In this document: positions 44,471 through 53,538 of the stretch, in pieces | Layout of the letters: every line of letters begins with the position of its first letter | Position numbering within the stretch: the stretch's first letter is position 1 | DNA from: Streptomyces roseicoloratus | GTDB lineage: Bacteria > Actinomycetota > Actinomycetes > Streptomycetales > Streptomycetaceae | Assembly: GCF_004117935.1 (NCBI RefSeq) | Contig: NZ_SDOY01000137.1 | Span: 26,470 to 90,469, forward strand | Length of the DNA: 64,000 nucleotides | Direction of reading: 5' to 3' | Position numbers and translations under genes: made by a program | The notes under the pieces: model-generated | Told to the model about the DNA's origin: nothing | The model's input: only the letters and a program-made list of their open reading frames with translations | The model's database searches: none

Positions 44471-46378
44471 CTACACGGGCAGCGGCGCGGTGCCGATGAG
44501 GCCTTCGATGTGCTCCGGCGGGACCGCCCGCGAGTACAGCCAGCCCTGGCCGGTGTCGCAGCCGATCCGGCGCAGCCGCGCGGCCTGGCCCGAGGTCTCC
44601 ACGCACTCGGCGGTGACCGTGAGCCCCAGCCGGTGCGCGAGCCGCACCAGCGCCTCGACGATCAGCTCGTCGGCCGGGTTGGCGTGCTCCTCGTCCTGGA
44701 AGCCGCGCACGAACGATCCGTCCAGTTTGAGGACGGAGACCGGCAGCCGGCTCAGGTAGGCGAGGTTCGAGTAGCCGGTGCCGAAGTCGTCGATCGCGAT
44801 CCGCACGCCCATGTCGCTCAGCGCCTGGAGCGCCTGGAGCGGCCGGCCGGCCGAGCCCATCACCGCCGACTCCGTCAGCTCCAGCTGGAGCAGGTGCGGC
44901 GCGAGCCCGGTCTCGGCGAGGATGCCGGCCACGTCGGCGACCAGGTCGGAGTCCCAGACCTGACGCACCGCCACGTTCACGCTGACGAAGATCGGCCGGT
45001 CTCCCGGGTGGTCCTTCTGCCACTGGCGGGCCTGGCGGCAGGCGGTCCTCAGCACCCAGCGGCCGAGCTCGACGATCGACCCGTCCTCCTCGGCGATGCC
45101 GACGAACCGATTCGGCGTCAGCGTGCCGAACTGCGGGTGGTTCCAGCGCACCAGCGCCTCCACCCCGCGCACCGCACCGTCGGCGAGGTCCACGAGCGGC
45201 TGGTACTCCAGGGCGAACTCGCCGCGCTCCACGGCGGGCCGCAGCGTGGAGGACAGCGCCTGCCGGGTCATCCGGTGGGCGTTGCGCTCCGGGTCGAAGA
45301 GTGTCCAGCGGGCCTTGCCGTCGGCCTTGGCCCAGTACAGCGTGGTGTCGGCGGCCTGCATCAGCTGCGTCGCCGTCGAGCCCTGGGCGCGCCGCTCGAC
45401 CACGCCGATGGACGCGGAGACCGAGAGCCGCTGCCCGGACAGGTCGAAGGGTTCCTGGAGCGCGGTGAGCACGGCCTGTGCCAGGTCGGCCAGCTGCTCG
45501 GTGCCGGCGGAGTCCTCGACCAGGATCGCGAACTCGTCGCCGCCGAGCCGGGCCACGAGGTGTCCGCCGCCGCGCGTGAAGCCGTGTCCGTCGGCGCACT
45601 CGGTGAGCCGGCCGGCGACGGCGGCGAGCAGCCGGTCGCCGACCCGGTGGCCGAGGGTGTCGTTGACCGCCTTGAAGCCGTCCAGGTCCAGGTAGCAGAG
45701 ACCGATCCGCCCCGTTCTGCCATGCCCGTAGGACTCGTAGGACTCGTAGGGCGGGTAGTCGTCGTCGTACGCGGGCTCCGGGAGGTCCTCGTCGGAGGGG
45801 CCCTCGGCGGCGGCGCTCTCCAGGGCGGCGGTCAGCCGCTCGAAGAACAGGGTGCGGTTGGGCAGCCGGGTGACCGGGTCGTGCATCTGGAGGTGGCGCA
45901 GCCGGGCCTGGAGCTCGCGGCGGTCGCTGATGTCGGCGACCGAGAGCAGCACGCGCGGGCTGTCGGGCACGGGCGAGACGGTCACCTCTGCCCACAGGGA
46001 CTGCCCGTCGGGGTGCTTGAGGCGGCGGGTGCAGCGGAACCGGGAGCGCCGGCCGCGCAGCACCTCGCGGTAGGCGTGCCAGGTGCGGCCGTCGGCGGCG
46101 AGGTCGACGAGGTCGGCGGCGGCCTGCCGGTGGAGGTCGGCGGGCTCGGTGCCGAGCAGCGCACCGAGCGCGTCGTTGGCGGCGACGACGACGCCGTCCC
46201 GGTCGACCATGGCCATGGCGACCCGGGCGGCGCGGAAGGCGGCGCGGTAGTCGCGGAGTTCCGCCTCGGGGGAGGGGCCGGCGGCGGGGCCGGGGGCGGG
46301 ATCGCGGGGGAGTGAGTGACGCTCCGTGACCATCGACTCCGCCGACGGATGCACCGGTTCTTCGGGGGTTCCGCTCAC
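44471..46378 (-). CDS. PAS-GGDEF-EAL cyclic-di-GMP enzyme
   Basis: 635 residues from the GTG at 46378 (GGGAG upstream). A PAS domain (about 45-160; ARVAMAMVDRDGVVVAAND) precedes a GGDEF domain with intact LGGDEF (278-283) and LDLDGFKAVND, then an EAL domain with EALVRWNHP (407-415), LELTESAVM and DDFGTGYSNL. Both active sites are complete, so it could make and degrade c-di-GMP, the signal that controls Streptomyces development through BldD. A Tyr/Asp/Glu-rich insert (about 195-218) lies between PAS and GGDEF. Layout matches the RmdA type, but I do not assign a name. Confidence 0.9.
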   Translation of the reverse strand: MSGTPEEPVHPSAESMVTERHSLPRDPAPGPAAGPSPEAELRDYRAAFRAARVAMAMVDRDGVVVAANDALGALLGTEPADLHRQAAADLVDLAADGRTWHAYREVLRGRRSRFRCTRRLKHPDGQSLWAEVTVSPVPDSPRVLLSVADISDRRELQARLRHLQMHDPVTRLPNRTLFFERLTAALESAAAEGPSDEDLPEPAYDDDYPPYESYESYGHGRTGRIGLCYLDLDGFKAVNDTLGHRVGDRLLAAVAGRLTECADGHGFTRGGGHLVARLGGDEFAILVEDSAGTEQLADLAQAVLTALQEPFDLSGQRLSVSASIGVVERRAQGSTATQLMQAADTTLYWAKADGKARWTLFDPERNAHRMTRQALSSTLRPAVERGEFALEYQPLVDLADGAVRGVEALVRWNHPQFGTLTPNRFVGIAEEDGSIVELGRWVLRTACRQARQWQKDHPGDRPIFVSVNVAVRQVWDSDLVADVAGILAETGLAPHLLQLELTESAVMGSAGRPLQALQALSDMGVRIAIDDFGTGYSNLAYLSRLPVSVLKLDGSFVRGFQDEEHANPADELIVEALVRLAHRLGLTVTAECVETSGQAARLRRIGCDTGQGWLYSRAVPPEHIEGLIGTAPLPV

Positions 46379-46733
46379 CGCTCGCTCCCGTAGTGCGTTC
46401 GGGCCGTACAGATGTGGTCGGAAAGGTCGGCCAAGGAAAGTGTGCCGATCATAGAGGCTGGCCCGGGCGCCGTTCCAGCTTTCCGGCCCGCCCCAGGCCT
46501 TCCGCGGGCTGTGAGGCTGCCCACCCGCACGCCCGGGCCGATCGTTTCTGCGCGGGTCTGACACGGGTCGACGACACCCTGACCGAATGTGACTTTCCGT
46601 GAGCTGTCGCGCGTCCGTGTCGCGTCGCCCCGGCGAGTCCCGCTCACCCGACCGGGGCAGCGGAAAGGTGCGAAACATACCAAACCGACACAAGGTGGGT
46701 GGGGTGTCACGCTTTCCGGAGCCGGAGGTCCAC
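46379..46733. other. 355-bp divergent intergenic region, no gene
   Basis: It separates the GGDEF-EAL and M6 protease genes. It is less G/C-biased than coding DNA and has no sustained coding frame. GGAGG before the protease start is the only clear signal; I could not place promoters with confidence. Confidence 0.5.
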
Positions 46734-47987
46734 GTGAGGGGTCAGCAGCCACCCGGGGGAGTGCGGCGCTCGCGCCTGCGGGCCGGTGCGGCCGCCTTCA
46801 CCTCCCTCGCGGCACTCGCCGCGACCGGCCTGGTCGCCGGACCCGCCGTCGCCGCGCCCTCCGCCGGCCCCTGCGCCCTGCCCCGGACCGACGCCCATCA
46901 CTCGCTCGGCCTCGACAGCTGGAACCGCGCCTATCCCCAGCCCACGCGCACCCTCGACGCGGTCATGATCTTCCTGTCCTTCCCGGACTCCGAGCCGCTC
47001 ACCACCCCGGCCGAGCTGGCCGCCGACCACTTCCCCGGCACGTCCGCGTTCTTCGAGCGCGCCTCCTACGGCCGGTTCAGCCTGCGCCCGCACCCGCAGG
47101 CCGCCTGGACCCGGATGCCGCGTGACTCCTCCTCGTACGCGATACGGCGCGACTGGAGCGCCGAGCACCGCGCGGCCTATCTGCGCGACGCGATCCGGGC
47201 GGCCGACGGCTCCGTCGACTTCTCCCGCTACGACATCGTCTACCTCGTCGCCGACCCGGACGCGCCCGGCGTGGACTCCGACGCCACCAAGGTGGTCAAC
47301 CTGGAGCACCCGCTGGAGGCCGACGGCACGGAGATCAAGCGGGTCGTGACCGTCTTCGAGCGGCATCCGCCGGACCGCAACGTGCTCGCCCACGAGACCG
47401 GCCACGTCTTCGACCTGCCCGACCTCTACCACCGGCCCACCGACGGCAAGGGCGACTGGGACACCCACGTCGGGGACTGGGACGTCATGGGCAGCCAGTT
47501 CGGCCTCGCGCCCGAGCCCTTCGCCTGGCACAAGTGGAAGCTGGGCTGGCTCGACCGCGACCAGGTGGCCTGTGTCCGCGGTCCCGGCACGCATGTCATC
47601 GGCCTGGAGCCGGTGGCCGCCGCGCCCGTGGCCGGCGGCACCCTCGGCACCCGGCTCGCCGTGGTCCGTACGGGCGAGGGCAGCGTGCTGGCCGTCGAGG
47701 CCCGCTCGGCGACCGGCAACGACGCGGACACGTGCACCGAGGGCGTGCTCGTCTACCGGGTCCGCAACCAGGCGGCGTCCGGCGACGGCCCGGTGGAGGT
47801 CGTCGACACCCACCCGCGCACCGAGGCCTGCTGGGAGCGCTCGGTCTACCCGCCGCTCGCGGACGCGCCGCTGCGGGAGGGCGAGTCCTTCACGGTGCCC
47901 GACACCGGCGTACGGGTGGAGGTGGCCGAGCGGACCGGAGCCGGGGTGTGGACGGTGCGGATCAGCGGTCCGCAGCCGGTGCGGTGA
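46734..47987 (+). CDS. M6-type secreted metalloprotease
   Basis: 417 residues from the GTG at 46734 (GGAGG 5 nt upstream). Signal peptide about 1-41 (ATGLVAGPAVAAP). The zinc motif HETGHVFDLPD (220-230) and the following VMGSQ turn (a Met-turn-like DWDVMG) identify an M6-family (immune inhibitor A-like) metalloprotease. The shape is N-terminal pro-like region, catalytic domain, then a beta-rich tail, all exported. Substrate unknown. Confidence 0.85.
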   Translation: MRGQQPPGGVRRSRLRAGAAAFTSLAALAATGLVAGPAVAAPSAGPCALPRTDAHHSLGLDSWNRAYPQPTRTLDAVMIFLSFPDSEPLTTPAELAADHFPGTSAFFERASYGRFSLRPHPQAAWTRMPRDSSSYAIRRDWSAEHRAAYLRDAIRAADGSVDFSRYDIVYLVADPDAPGVDSDATKVVNLEHPLEADGTEIKRVVTVFERHPPDRNVLAHETGHVFDLPDLYHRPTDGKGDWDTHVGDWDVMGSQFGLAPEPFAWHKWKLGWLDRDQVACVRGPGTHVIGLEPVAAAPVAGGTLGTRLAVVRTGEGSVLAVEARSATGNDADTCTEGVLVYRVRNQAASGDGPVEVVDTHPRTEACWERSVYPPLADAPLREGESFTVPDTGVRVEVAERTGAGVWTVRISGPQPVR

Positions 47988-48025
47988 CCGGGAGGACCGT
48001 GGCGAAGCCCCTGCGGCGGAAGCAC

Positions 48026-48059
48026 GAAGAAGCCCCCCGCTTCCGCGAGGGGCTTCTTC
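48026..48059. terminator. Hairpin between M6 protease gene and tRNA-Lys 3
   Basis: A 15-bp stem GAAGAAGCCCC...GGGGCTTCTTC with one position that is C-A on plus-strand RNA but G-U on minus-strand RNA, so it favours the tRNA transcript. Confidence 0.8.
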
Positions 48060-48065
48060 CGTCTG

Positions 48066-48139
48066 TGCGCCGCCAGGGACTCGAACCCCGGACCCGCTGA
48101 TTAAGAGTCAGCTGCTCTAACCAACTGAGCTAGCGGCGC
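48066..48139 (-). tRNA. tRNA-Lys(CTT), copy 3
   Basis: 74 nt, identical to copies 1 and 2. Its 5' ten bases overlap the 3' end of the upstream protein gene, so its promoter lies in that gene or the two are co-transcribed. A possible -10, TAATGT, lies in the minus strand near 48156-48161. Confidence 0.96.
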
Positions 48140-48765
48140 CTGCTGACGTCGTAGACATTAGCATCCGGTTCCGCCGAAGCAAAAATCGATACCCGCACAT
48201 CGGCCCGCGCAACCATCCGGACGGCCCGCACGCAGGCCCACAGCAGCACCTCGGGCCCGGGCAGCCAGGGCCTGCGGGTGTCGGGCGCGACCACCCAGCG
48301 CGGGGCCTGGGCGTCGGGGCCGGCCGGGGCGAGCGGCGGCACGGTCACCGCGTCGCCCACGCCGTGGCACAGCGGCCGGGGCACGGCCTCGCCCCACTCC
48401 TCCCAGTCGAGCAGGGACGGCAGGCGCTGGGCGGTGCCGGGCGCGGCGAAGAGCAGCATGCGGCCCCGGTGCACGGCCACCGGGCCGGAGCCCGGGCCCT
48501 CGGCCCACAGTCGGTCGAGCATCCGGCGCCCGAACATCGGCTCCACGTTCACCACGTCGAAGGCGCCGCCGCAGGGCAGGGCCGCGGCCGCGCCGGGATG
48601 TTCCTGCCAGCGCGCGAGCGTGTCGTCCGGGCGGGCGGTGGCGGAGACGAGCCAGGCGGCGCCCTCTTCGGTCACCCGCGCGGTCTGGTGCCGCTCCTCG
48701 TCCGGATCCCGCAGGAAGCGGAAGATGTCGTACGGGGTCGTCTCGTCGCGCAACCAGGTGGTCAT
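48130..48765 (-). CDS. Hypothetical protein (weak primase-polymerase resemblance)
   Basis: 211 residues. The stop lies in the 5' end of tRNA-Lys 3. No clear motif is visible. The start, LRDETTPYDIFRFLRD, and the WVVAPDTRRPWLPGP region recall short Streptomyces proteins annotated as bifunctional DNA primase/polymerase, but I do not see the catalytic acidic triad and would not rely on that. Conserved-hypothetical is the safe call. Confidence 0.65.
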   Translation of the reverse strand: MTTWLRDETTPYDIFRFLRDPDEERHQTARVTEEGAAWLVSATARPDDTLARWQEHPGAAAALPCGGAFDVVNVEPMFGRRMLDRLWAEGPGSGPVAVHRGRMLLFAAPGTAQRLPSLLDWEEWGEAVPRPLCHGVGDAVTVPPLAPAGPDAQAPRWVVAPDTRRPWLPGPEVLLWACVRAVRMVARADVRVSIFASAEPDANVYDVSRRR

Positions 48766-48907
48766 GCGAGAAGGTCTACCGGGCGTGACCGTTCCGTTTC
48801 AGCGGGTTGCCGGAAACCCGGACAAGGCGGGGTCGGGAGGAGTACCTTGCACCCCGACATATGCCAGGAGGCCAGTCCGGCGGCCTGCCCGCCGAACGCG
48901 CACGGGA

Positions 48908-49264
48908 TCACTCGTCCCGGTCGCGCCCCGACGAGCGGATCAGGTCCTGTCCGAACTCGATCATCTTCCGGGCGTAGTCCTCGGTCCATCCGGCCTGCTC
49001 CGCCACGGCCGCCGCCGTCAGCCGGTCGAACCGGCGCGGGTCAGCGAGCTGGGCCGCCGCGATCGCCTGGAACTCGATCGACCGGTCGGTCGCGGCCCGG
49101 AACGCCAGGGTCAGCTCCGTCGCCCGCGCCAGCAGCTCCCGCGGATCCTCCATCGACTCGAGGTCGAAGAAGTGCTCCGGGTCGGCGGTCGCCTCGGCAG
49201 GCTCGAAGATCAGCGGGGCGGGCCTGACCCGCCGCTGTGCGCTCCGCTCCGCGGATTCCGCCAT
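48908..49264 (-). CDS. Hypothetical protein
   Basis: 118 residues from the ATG at 49264, preceded by GAGGAGGAGAAGGA. Almost all helical: DPRELLARATELTLAFRAATDRSIEFQAIAAAQ, then LTAAAVAEQAGWTEDYARKMIEFG, which could be a helix-turn-helix but is not a recognised family. It lies downstream of the nuclease-helicase operon on the same strand, 166 bp after it. Function unknown. Confidence 0.7.
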   Translation of the reverse strand: MAESAERSAQRRVRPAPLIFEPAEATADPEHFFDLESMEDPRELLARATELTLAFRAATDRSIEFQAIAAAQLADPRRFDRLTAAAVAEQAGWTEDYARKMIEFGQDLIRSSGRDRDE

Positions 49265-49430
49265 GTTCCTTCTCCTCCTCGCACACACGCGGCCCGGAGC
49301 CCCGGGCCGGCACTCTCCATTCTCCCGCGCCTGGCAAGACCGCCGGAGGCCCGGTTTTCCGGGCGGAGGGGCGGTGGGGCAGGTCGCGCACGGCAGGCCT
49401 TCCGCCGTCCCGGGTCCGCCCGGCCGCCGT

Positions 49431-50783
49431 TCAGGGAGCCGTCCAGGCCACCCGGTGTTCCGCCAGGTGCGACAGAACCGCGTGGTTCGCCTCCCAGCCG
49501 TCGGGGAACTTCACCGTGACGCCCAGCTGGACCGGTTCCGTCGACGGGTGCTCGTCGAGGAGGTCCGCGACGCCCGCGCGGCAGACGACCACGCAGGCGT
49601 GGCGGTGCCGGGAGGCCAGGACGCACAGCCGGCCCGTCTCCAGGTGGAAGGCGGTGGCGTCCGGGCGCCCCGAGAGCGGGTGGAGGACGACCGTCAGGTC
49701 GTACTCGCGGCCCTGGAGGCGGTTCGCGGTGTCCACCGTCACGCCGGAGACGCCCAGCCCGGCGAGGGCCGCCCGGACCGCCGCCGCCTGGTCGCGGTGG
49801 GCCGTGCCGACCGCGACGCGGTCCGGGGTGAGCGGGACGGGGTCGGGAGAGCGTTCGCTGATCGCCGCGCCGCCGCGGTCCAGGAGCCGGCGCACCACCA
49901 GGGCCACCGCGTGGACGGCCTCCGGGTCCGTGCGCGGGGTGTGCCGGGCGGGCAGTTCGAGGAGACCCCAGCCGGACTCGGCCGCCTCGTCCAGCACCCG
50001 GTCCGGGGCCGAACCGTCGGACGGCACGCCGAAGGACAGCTTCCGGTCGCCGTGGCCCGTGCCGCTGCGGAACGGCGTGTACGGGTAGAACGCGTCGGAC
50101 ACCAGCGGCGCGGCCGAGGCCGGAAGGCGCCACGACACCGGGAGGCGGTGCTGCGGCAGGTCCGGGTTGTGGGCCAGGAGCGTGGAGACGGCCGAGGCGG
50201 ACGGGTCGTACGACAGGCCGGCCCACTGCTCCGCGCCCACCACCGAGAACGGGTCCAGCTGGCCCGGGTCTCCCACGAACAGCGCCCGCTCGAACAGGCC
50301 CGCCACGGCGAGCAGCGCGTCCGAGCGCATCTGGTACGCCTCGTCCACGATCGCGTGCGCCCACGGCTCCACGTTCTTCACGTGCGCCCACTTCGCGGCC
50401 GTCGACACGACCACGGGCAGGCCCGCGAGCTCCGCCGCCTTCGCCGACTTCCGTACCTGCTCCAGGTCCTCCAGCGCCTTGTCGTACGGATCGGAGTCGT
50501 TCGAGTGCAGACGGCCGACCGGGAGGTCCGGCTGCTTCTCCGCGATCCGCAGCACCAGGTCGTCCACCTGGGCGTTGGTCTGCGCGACGATCATCAACGG
50601 ACGTCCGGCCGCCGCCAGTTCGAGCGCCGCCCGCACCACGAGCGTCGACTTGCCGGCGCCGGGCGGGGAGTCCACGACGACGCCCCTCGCGGTCCCGTGC
50701 AGGGTGCTCGCCAGGATGTCGGCGGTCGCCCGCGCGGCTTCCGCGGACGGGTCGAAGTCCGTGTCCGCACGGTCGAAGGTCAC
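49431..50783 (-). CDS. Superfamily 1 helicase-like ATPase
   Basis: 450 residues, GTG overlapping the previous stop (GTGA). SF1 (Upf1/Dna2-like) motifs: Walker A SPPGAGKST (39-47); Ia, VAQTNAQVDDL; II, AIVDEAYQM with Asp147-Glu148; III, VGDPGQLDP (170-178); V, DTANRLQGREYD; VI-like, ASRHRHACVVV. There is no N-terminal DNA-binding or nuclease domain; the nuclease is the separate gene two positions upstream. It probably unwinds DNA for that nuclease in repair or defence (inference). Confidence 0.82.
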   Translation of the reverse strand: MTFDRADTDFDPSAEAARATADILASTLHGTARGVVVDSPPGAGKSTLVVRAALELAAAGRPLMIVAQTNAQVDDLVLRIAEKQPDLPVGRLHSNDSDPYDKALEDLEQVRKSAKAAELAGLPVVVSTAAKWAHVKNVEPWAHAIVDEAYQMRSDALLAVAGLFERALFVGDPGQLDPFSVVGAEQWAGLSYDPSASAVSTLLAHNPDLPQHRLPVSWRLPASAAPLVSDAFYPYTPFRSGTGHGDRKLSFGVPSDGSAPDRVLDEAAESGWGLLELPARHTPRTDPEAVHAVALVVRRLLDRGGAAISERSPDPVPLTPDRVAVGTAHRDQAAAVRAALAGLGVSGVTVDTANRLQGREYDLTVVLHPLSGRPDATAFHLETGRLCVLASRHRHACVVVCRAGVADLLDEHPSTEPVQLGVTVKFPDGWEANHAVLSHLAEHRVAWTAP

Positions 50784-52363
50784 AGGATGTCCTCGGGGGT
50801 GGTGGCGTCGGGGAGTTCGGCGGCGTCGGAGCGCGGCGGACCGCCGTGGGTCCACGGCGTCTCCTCCGGGTCGGGCAGCTTCGCGCCCGGCCGCTGGTCG
50901 TGCTCGAACAGCGTCCAGACGATCCGCTCGCCCTTCTCCGGCACGGAGCCCTCCGCCGGCTCCTTCCCGCGGCCCATCCGGTCGAGGACGCGCAGGACGA
51001 GCGCCCCGTCCGGCTCCTGCCCGGCGCACTCCGCCGCCTGCGGCTTGCCGTCCAGCGAACGGTAGGCCTTCACGCCCTCGCCCAGGTGCGGGCGGTCGTC
51101 CGTGCGGACCGTGAGCAGCGGGCGCGGGCGGTTGTTGTCGGTGCGGGTCATCGTGACCTCGACGACCTCCGCGACGAACGCCTCGCCCGACAGCCGCCGG
51201 CCCGCCATCACCAGCGGGTCGTCCAGCGCCTCCTGCGCCTCCAGCTGGCCCTGCGCCTGCTCGCGCGCGGCCAGCTTCTGGGCGGCGGTCACCGCGTCGT
51301 CCCGGCGCGGCTGCGGCGGCTCGCCCGCCGCGATCCGGTCCCGCTGGCCGGTGAACGACCAGCGGTCGCGGGTCCACCGGTCGGCGACCCTCGCGCCCTC
51401 CGGAAGCTCGCGCAGCACGTCGAGCGCCCGCCACACCGCGTCCCAGGTCGGCTTCAGCTGGGAGGCGACGAGCCGGTGGATCTCCCGCTCGGCGCGGGTC
51501 AGCGCGGCCAGGCCGTCCTCGGCCGCCCCGCCGTCCTCGGCGGCGCCGAGCGCGAGACGGGCCCGGTCGTACGCCTCGATCGCGGGCGCGAGCAGCCGGT
51601 TGTCGAAGGCCGGGTCGGTCGCCGGACCGGCCGGCGGGCACAGCAACTGGCCCTTGGCGTCCCGCGCCAGCTCCGCGCGCAGCGCCGCGTCGGCGCCGGA
51701 CCCGCCGTCGTCCGGCGCGATCCAGGCGAGCAGCGCGCCCAGGTGCTGGTCCTCCAGGGAGGACTGGCCGGTCGCCCAGTGCCGGTTCAGCAGGTCCGTC
51801 GCCGCGACGAGCAGCGAGGAGCCCGGCACCCGGGCCCGCTCGCCGAAGTGGGTCAGCCAGCGCCCGAGCAGCGGCACCCGCGGCGGCGCCGGGAACGGCG
51901 TCTCCGGGTCCTGCTCGGCCGTCCGCCGGAACCGCATGGACCGCCCGAGCAGCCGTACGTACTCGACGCCCGCCCGGCTCGGCACCACCAACTGTGGTGC
52001 GTCCGCGCAGAGTTCGACCTCGACCTTGACCTTCTTGCCGGTCTCCGGATCGGCCTCGGAACGCTCGACGGCCTCGACGTCGACGGCGAAGGAGTCGACG
52101 TACGGCAGGATCTCGCCGGCCAGTTCGGCGAGGAACGCGAAGCGCAGGTCCCGGTCGCGCGGCTGCGGCACGACGAGCAGCCGCGGCGCCCCCGGGTCCG
52201 TCCCGACCAGCGCCCCGAGCGGCGCGCCCGCCTCACCGGACGTCGTCAACGGCACGAACACCAGCGGCCGCTCGGACAGATGCCGGTGCCGCACGGTGGC
52301 GAGCGGCTGCGCCCGCCCCGCCTCGACGGCCTCCATCCGGGCGAGGGTGGAGATCAACGACAT
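50780..52363 (-). CDS. Uncharacterised middle gene of the nuclease-helicase operon
   Basis: 527 residues, not recognised. It has mixed composition with a coiled-coil-like stretch around 355-385 (AAQKLAAREQAQGQLEAQEAL). A C-terminal strand-rich part (FVAEVVEVTMTRTDNNRPRP, LTVRTDD) could be an OB or beta-barrel fold. No nuclease or ATPase motif. It overlaps both neighbours (10 bp upstream, GTGA downstream), so it is very likely a subunit of the same complex. Confidence 0.75.
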   Translation of the reverse strand: MSLISTLARMEAVEAGRAQPLATVRHRHLSERPLVFVPLTTSGEAGAPLGALVGTDPGAPRLLVVPQPRDRDLRFAFLAELAGEILPYVDSFAVDVEAVERSEADPETGKKVKVEVELCADAPQLVVPSRAGVEYVRLLGRSMRFRRTAEQDPETPFPAPPRVPLLGRWLTHFGERARVPGSSLLVAATDLLNRHWATGQSSLEDQHLGALLAWIAPDDGGSGADAALRAELARDAKGQLLCPPAGPATDPAFDNRLLAPAIEAYDRARLALGAAEDGGAAEDGLAALTRAEREIHRLVASQLKPTWDAVWRALDVLRELPEGARVADRWTRDRWSFTGQRDRIAAGEPPQPRRDDAVTAAQKLAAREQAQGQLEAQEALDDPLVMAGRRLSGEAFVAEVVEVTMTRTDNNRPRPLLTVRTDDRPHLGEGVKAYRSLDGKPQAAECAGQEPDGALVLRVLDRMGRGKEPAEGSVPEKGERIVWTLFEHDQRPGAKLPDPEETPWTHGGPPRSDAAELPDATTPEDIL

Positions 52364-53538
52364 CGGCCCACCTCCGCGGGGGCGTCGGCGGCGGTGCCGC
52401 GCGGCACGCCCGCGAGGGCCTCGCCGCGCAGGGCGCGGGCCCTGCGCAGGGCCGCCACCGCCGGGTCCTCAGGATCGCCGGCCTCGCCGCGCGCCGCCGC
52501 CAGGACCGCGCCGATCGTCGTGAGGCCGCCCAGCTCGCCGCGTACCGAGCGGCCGAGCGCCGTCACGGCGTCCGCCGCGCGGGCCCGCGCCCGGCAGTGG
52601 AACGCCAGCTCGCAGGCCGCCAGGCACTCCGGCGCGTACGCGTGCGGCACGCACTCCACCGCCGCGGCCAGCTCCTCCGCCGAGCACTCCGCCACGTCGA
52701 AGGTGACGCCCTCCGGCAGCGCGTCCGCGATCTCCTCGATCCGGGTCAGCCGGGCCAGCTGGCGCCGGGTGACGGCGAGCTGCTTGCGGACGTCGACCGC
52801 CGAGGCCGTCGGCAGGTTGGAGAAGTCCTTCGGGCAGACGAGCAGCACCCGGTGCGCCACCTCGGCGCCCGCGGTGACGGACGCGATCCGCTCCAGCGCC
52901 AGCACGTACACCGCCGCCTGCCGGGCCGCCGCGCCCACCTTCGACGCGTCGGCCGAGCCGTCGATCATCGGGAACGACTTGATCTCGACGACCGTCCACC
53001 GCCCGTCCGGATGGACCACGACCGCGTCGGGCTCCAGATAGACCGGCGAGCCCGCGACCTCCAGCGCCAGCATCGGATGGTCGAACAGCGCCCACCGGCC
53101 CGCCGCCGTCGCCTCCCGCAGCGCCAGCGCCGTGCGGGCCGCCCGGCCCTCGGGCCCGGCCGCGGCGAGCTCCGGCACGTCGACGGTGCCCGGCTCCGTG
53201 ATGCCGAGCAGACCGAGCAGCTCCCGGCCGCCGTCCGCCTTCACCTTCGCCTCGAACGCGTTGCCCCGGGCGATCGCGAACTGCGACTGGCCGAAGCCGG
53301 ACGGCGCGCCCAGCTTCGCGGCGAGCGCCGTCTTGTCGACGCCCGCGCCGTCGAGGATCGCGCGCCGCCTGCAGCCGGGGTTCGCGGCCAGGGCGGCCAG
53401 GGCCCGCGCGTCGAGCGGACGCGGCACGGCGGCCGGTCCGCGCAGCTCAGCGAGCCGATGACGGAATGTCGTCTGCGGCGGTCGGTGCGGACCGCTGCCC
53501 AGGGATGCGCTCACCCGCGGAAGTCTCCCATCCGCCAC
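52354..53538 (-). CDS. Probable Fe-S PD-(D/E)XK nuclease (RecB/Cas4/AddB-like)
   Basis: 394 residues from a GTG at 53538; GTG 53511 is an alternative. Nuclease core: RGNAFEAKV with Glu96, YLEPDAVVVHPDG with Asp171, and TVVEIKSFP with Glu185-x-Lys187, followed by the QAAVYVLALERI helix of RecB-type enzymes. Four cysteines flank the core as in AddB and Cas4: Cys56 (NPGCRR) and Cys305, Cys309, Cys315 (ECLAACELAFHC), so a [4Fe-4S] cluster is likely. The spacing CxxxCx5C differs by one residue from the usual CxxCx5C. First gene of a three-gene overlapping operon with an SF1 helicase. Confidence 0.78.
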   Translation of the reverse strand: MADGRLPRVSASLGSGPHRPPQTTFRHRLAELRGPAAVPRPLDARALAALAANPGCRRRAILDGAGVDKTALAAKLGAPSGFGQSQFAIARGNAFEAKVKADGGRELLGLLGITEPGTVDVPELAAAGPEGRAARTALALREATAAGRWALFDHPMLALEVAGSPVYLEPDAVVVHPDGRWTVVEIKSFPMIDGSADASKVGAAARQAAVYVLALERIASVTAGAEVAHRVLLVCPKDFSNLPTASAVDVRKQLAVTRRQLARLTRIEEIADALPEGVTFDVAECSAEELAAAVECVPHAYAPECLAACELAFHCRARARAADAVTALGRSVRGELGGLTTIGAVLAAARGEAGDPEDPAVAALRRARALRGEALAGVPRGTAADAPAEVGRCR

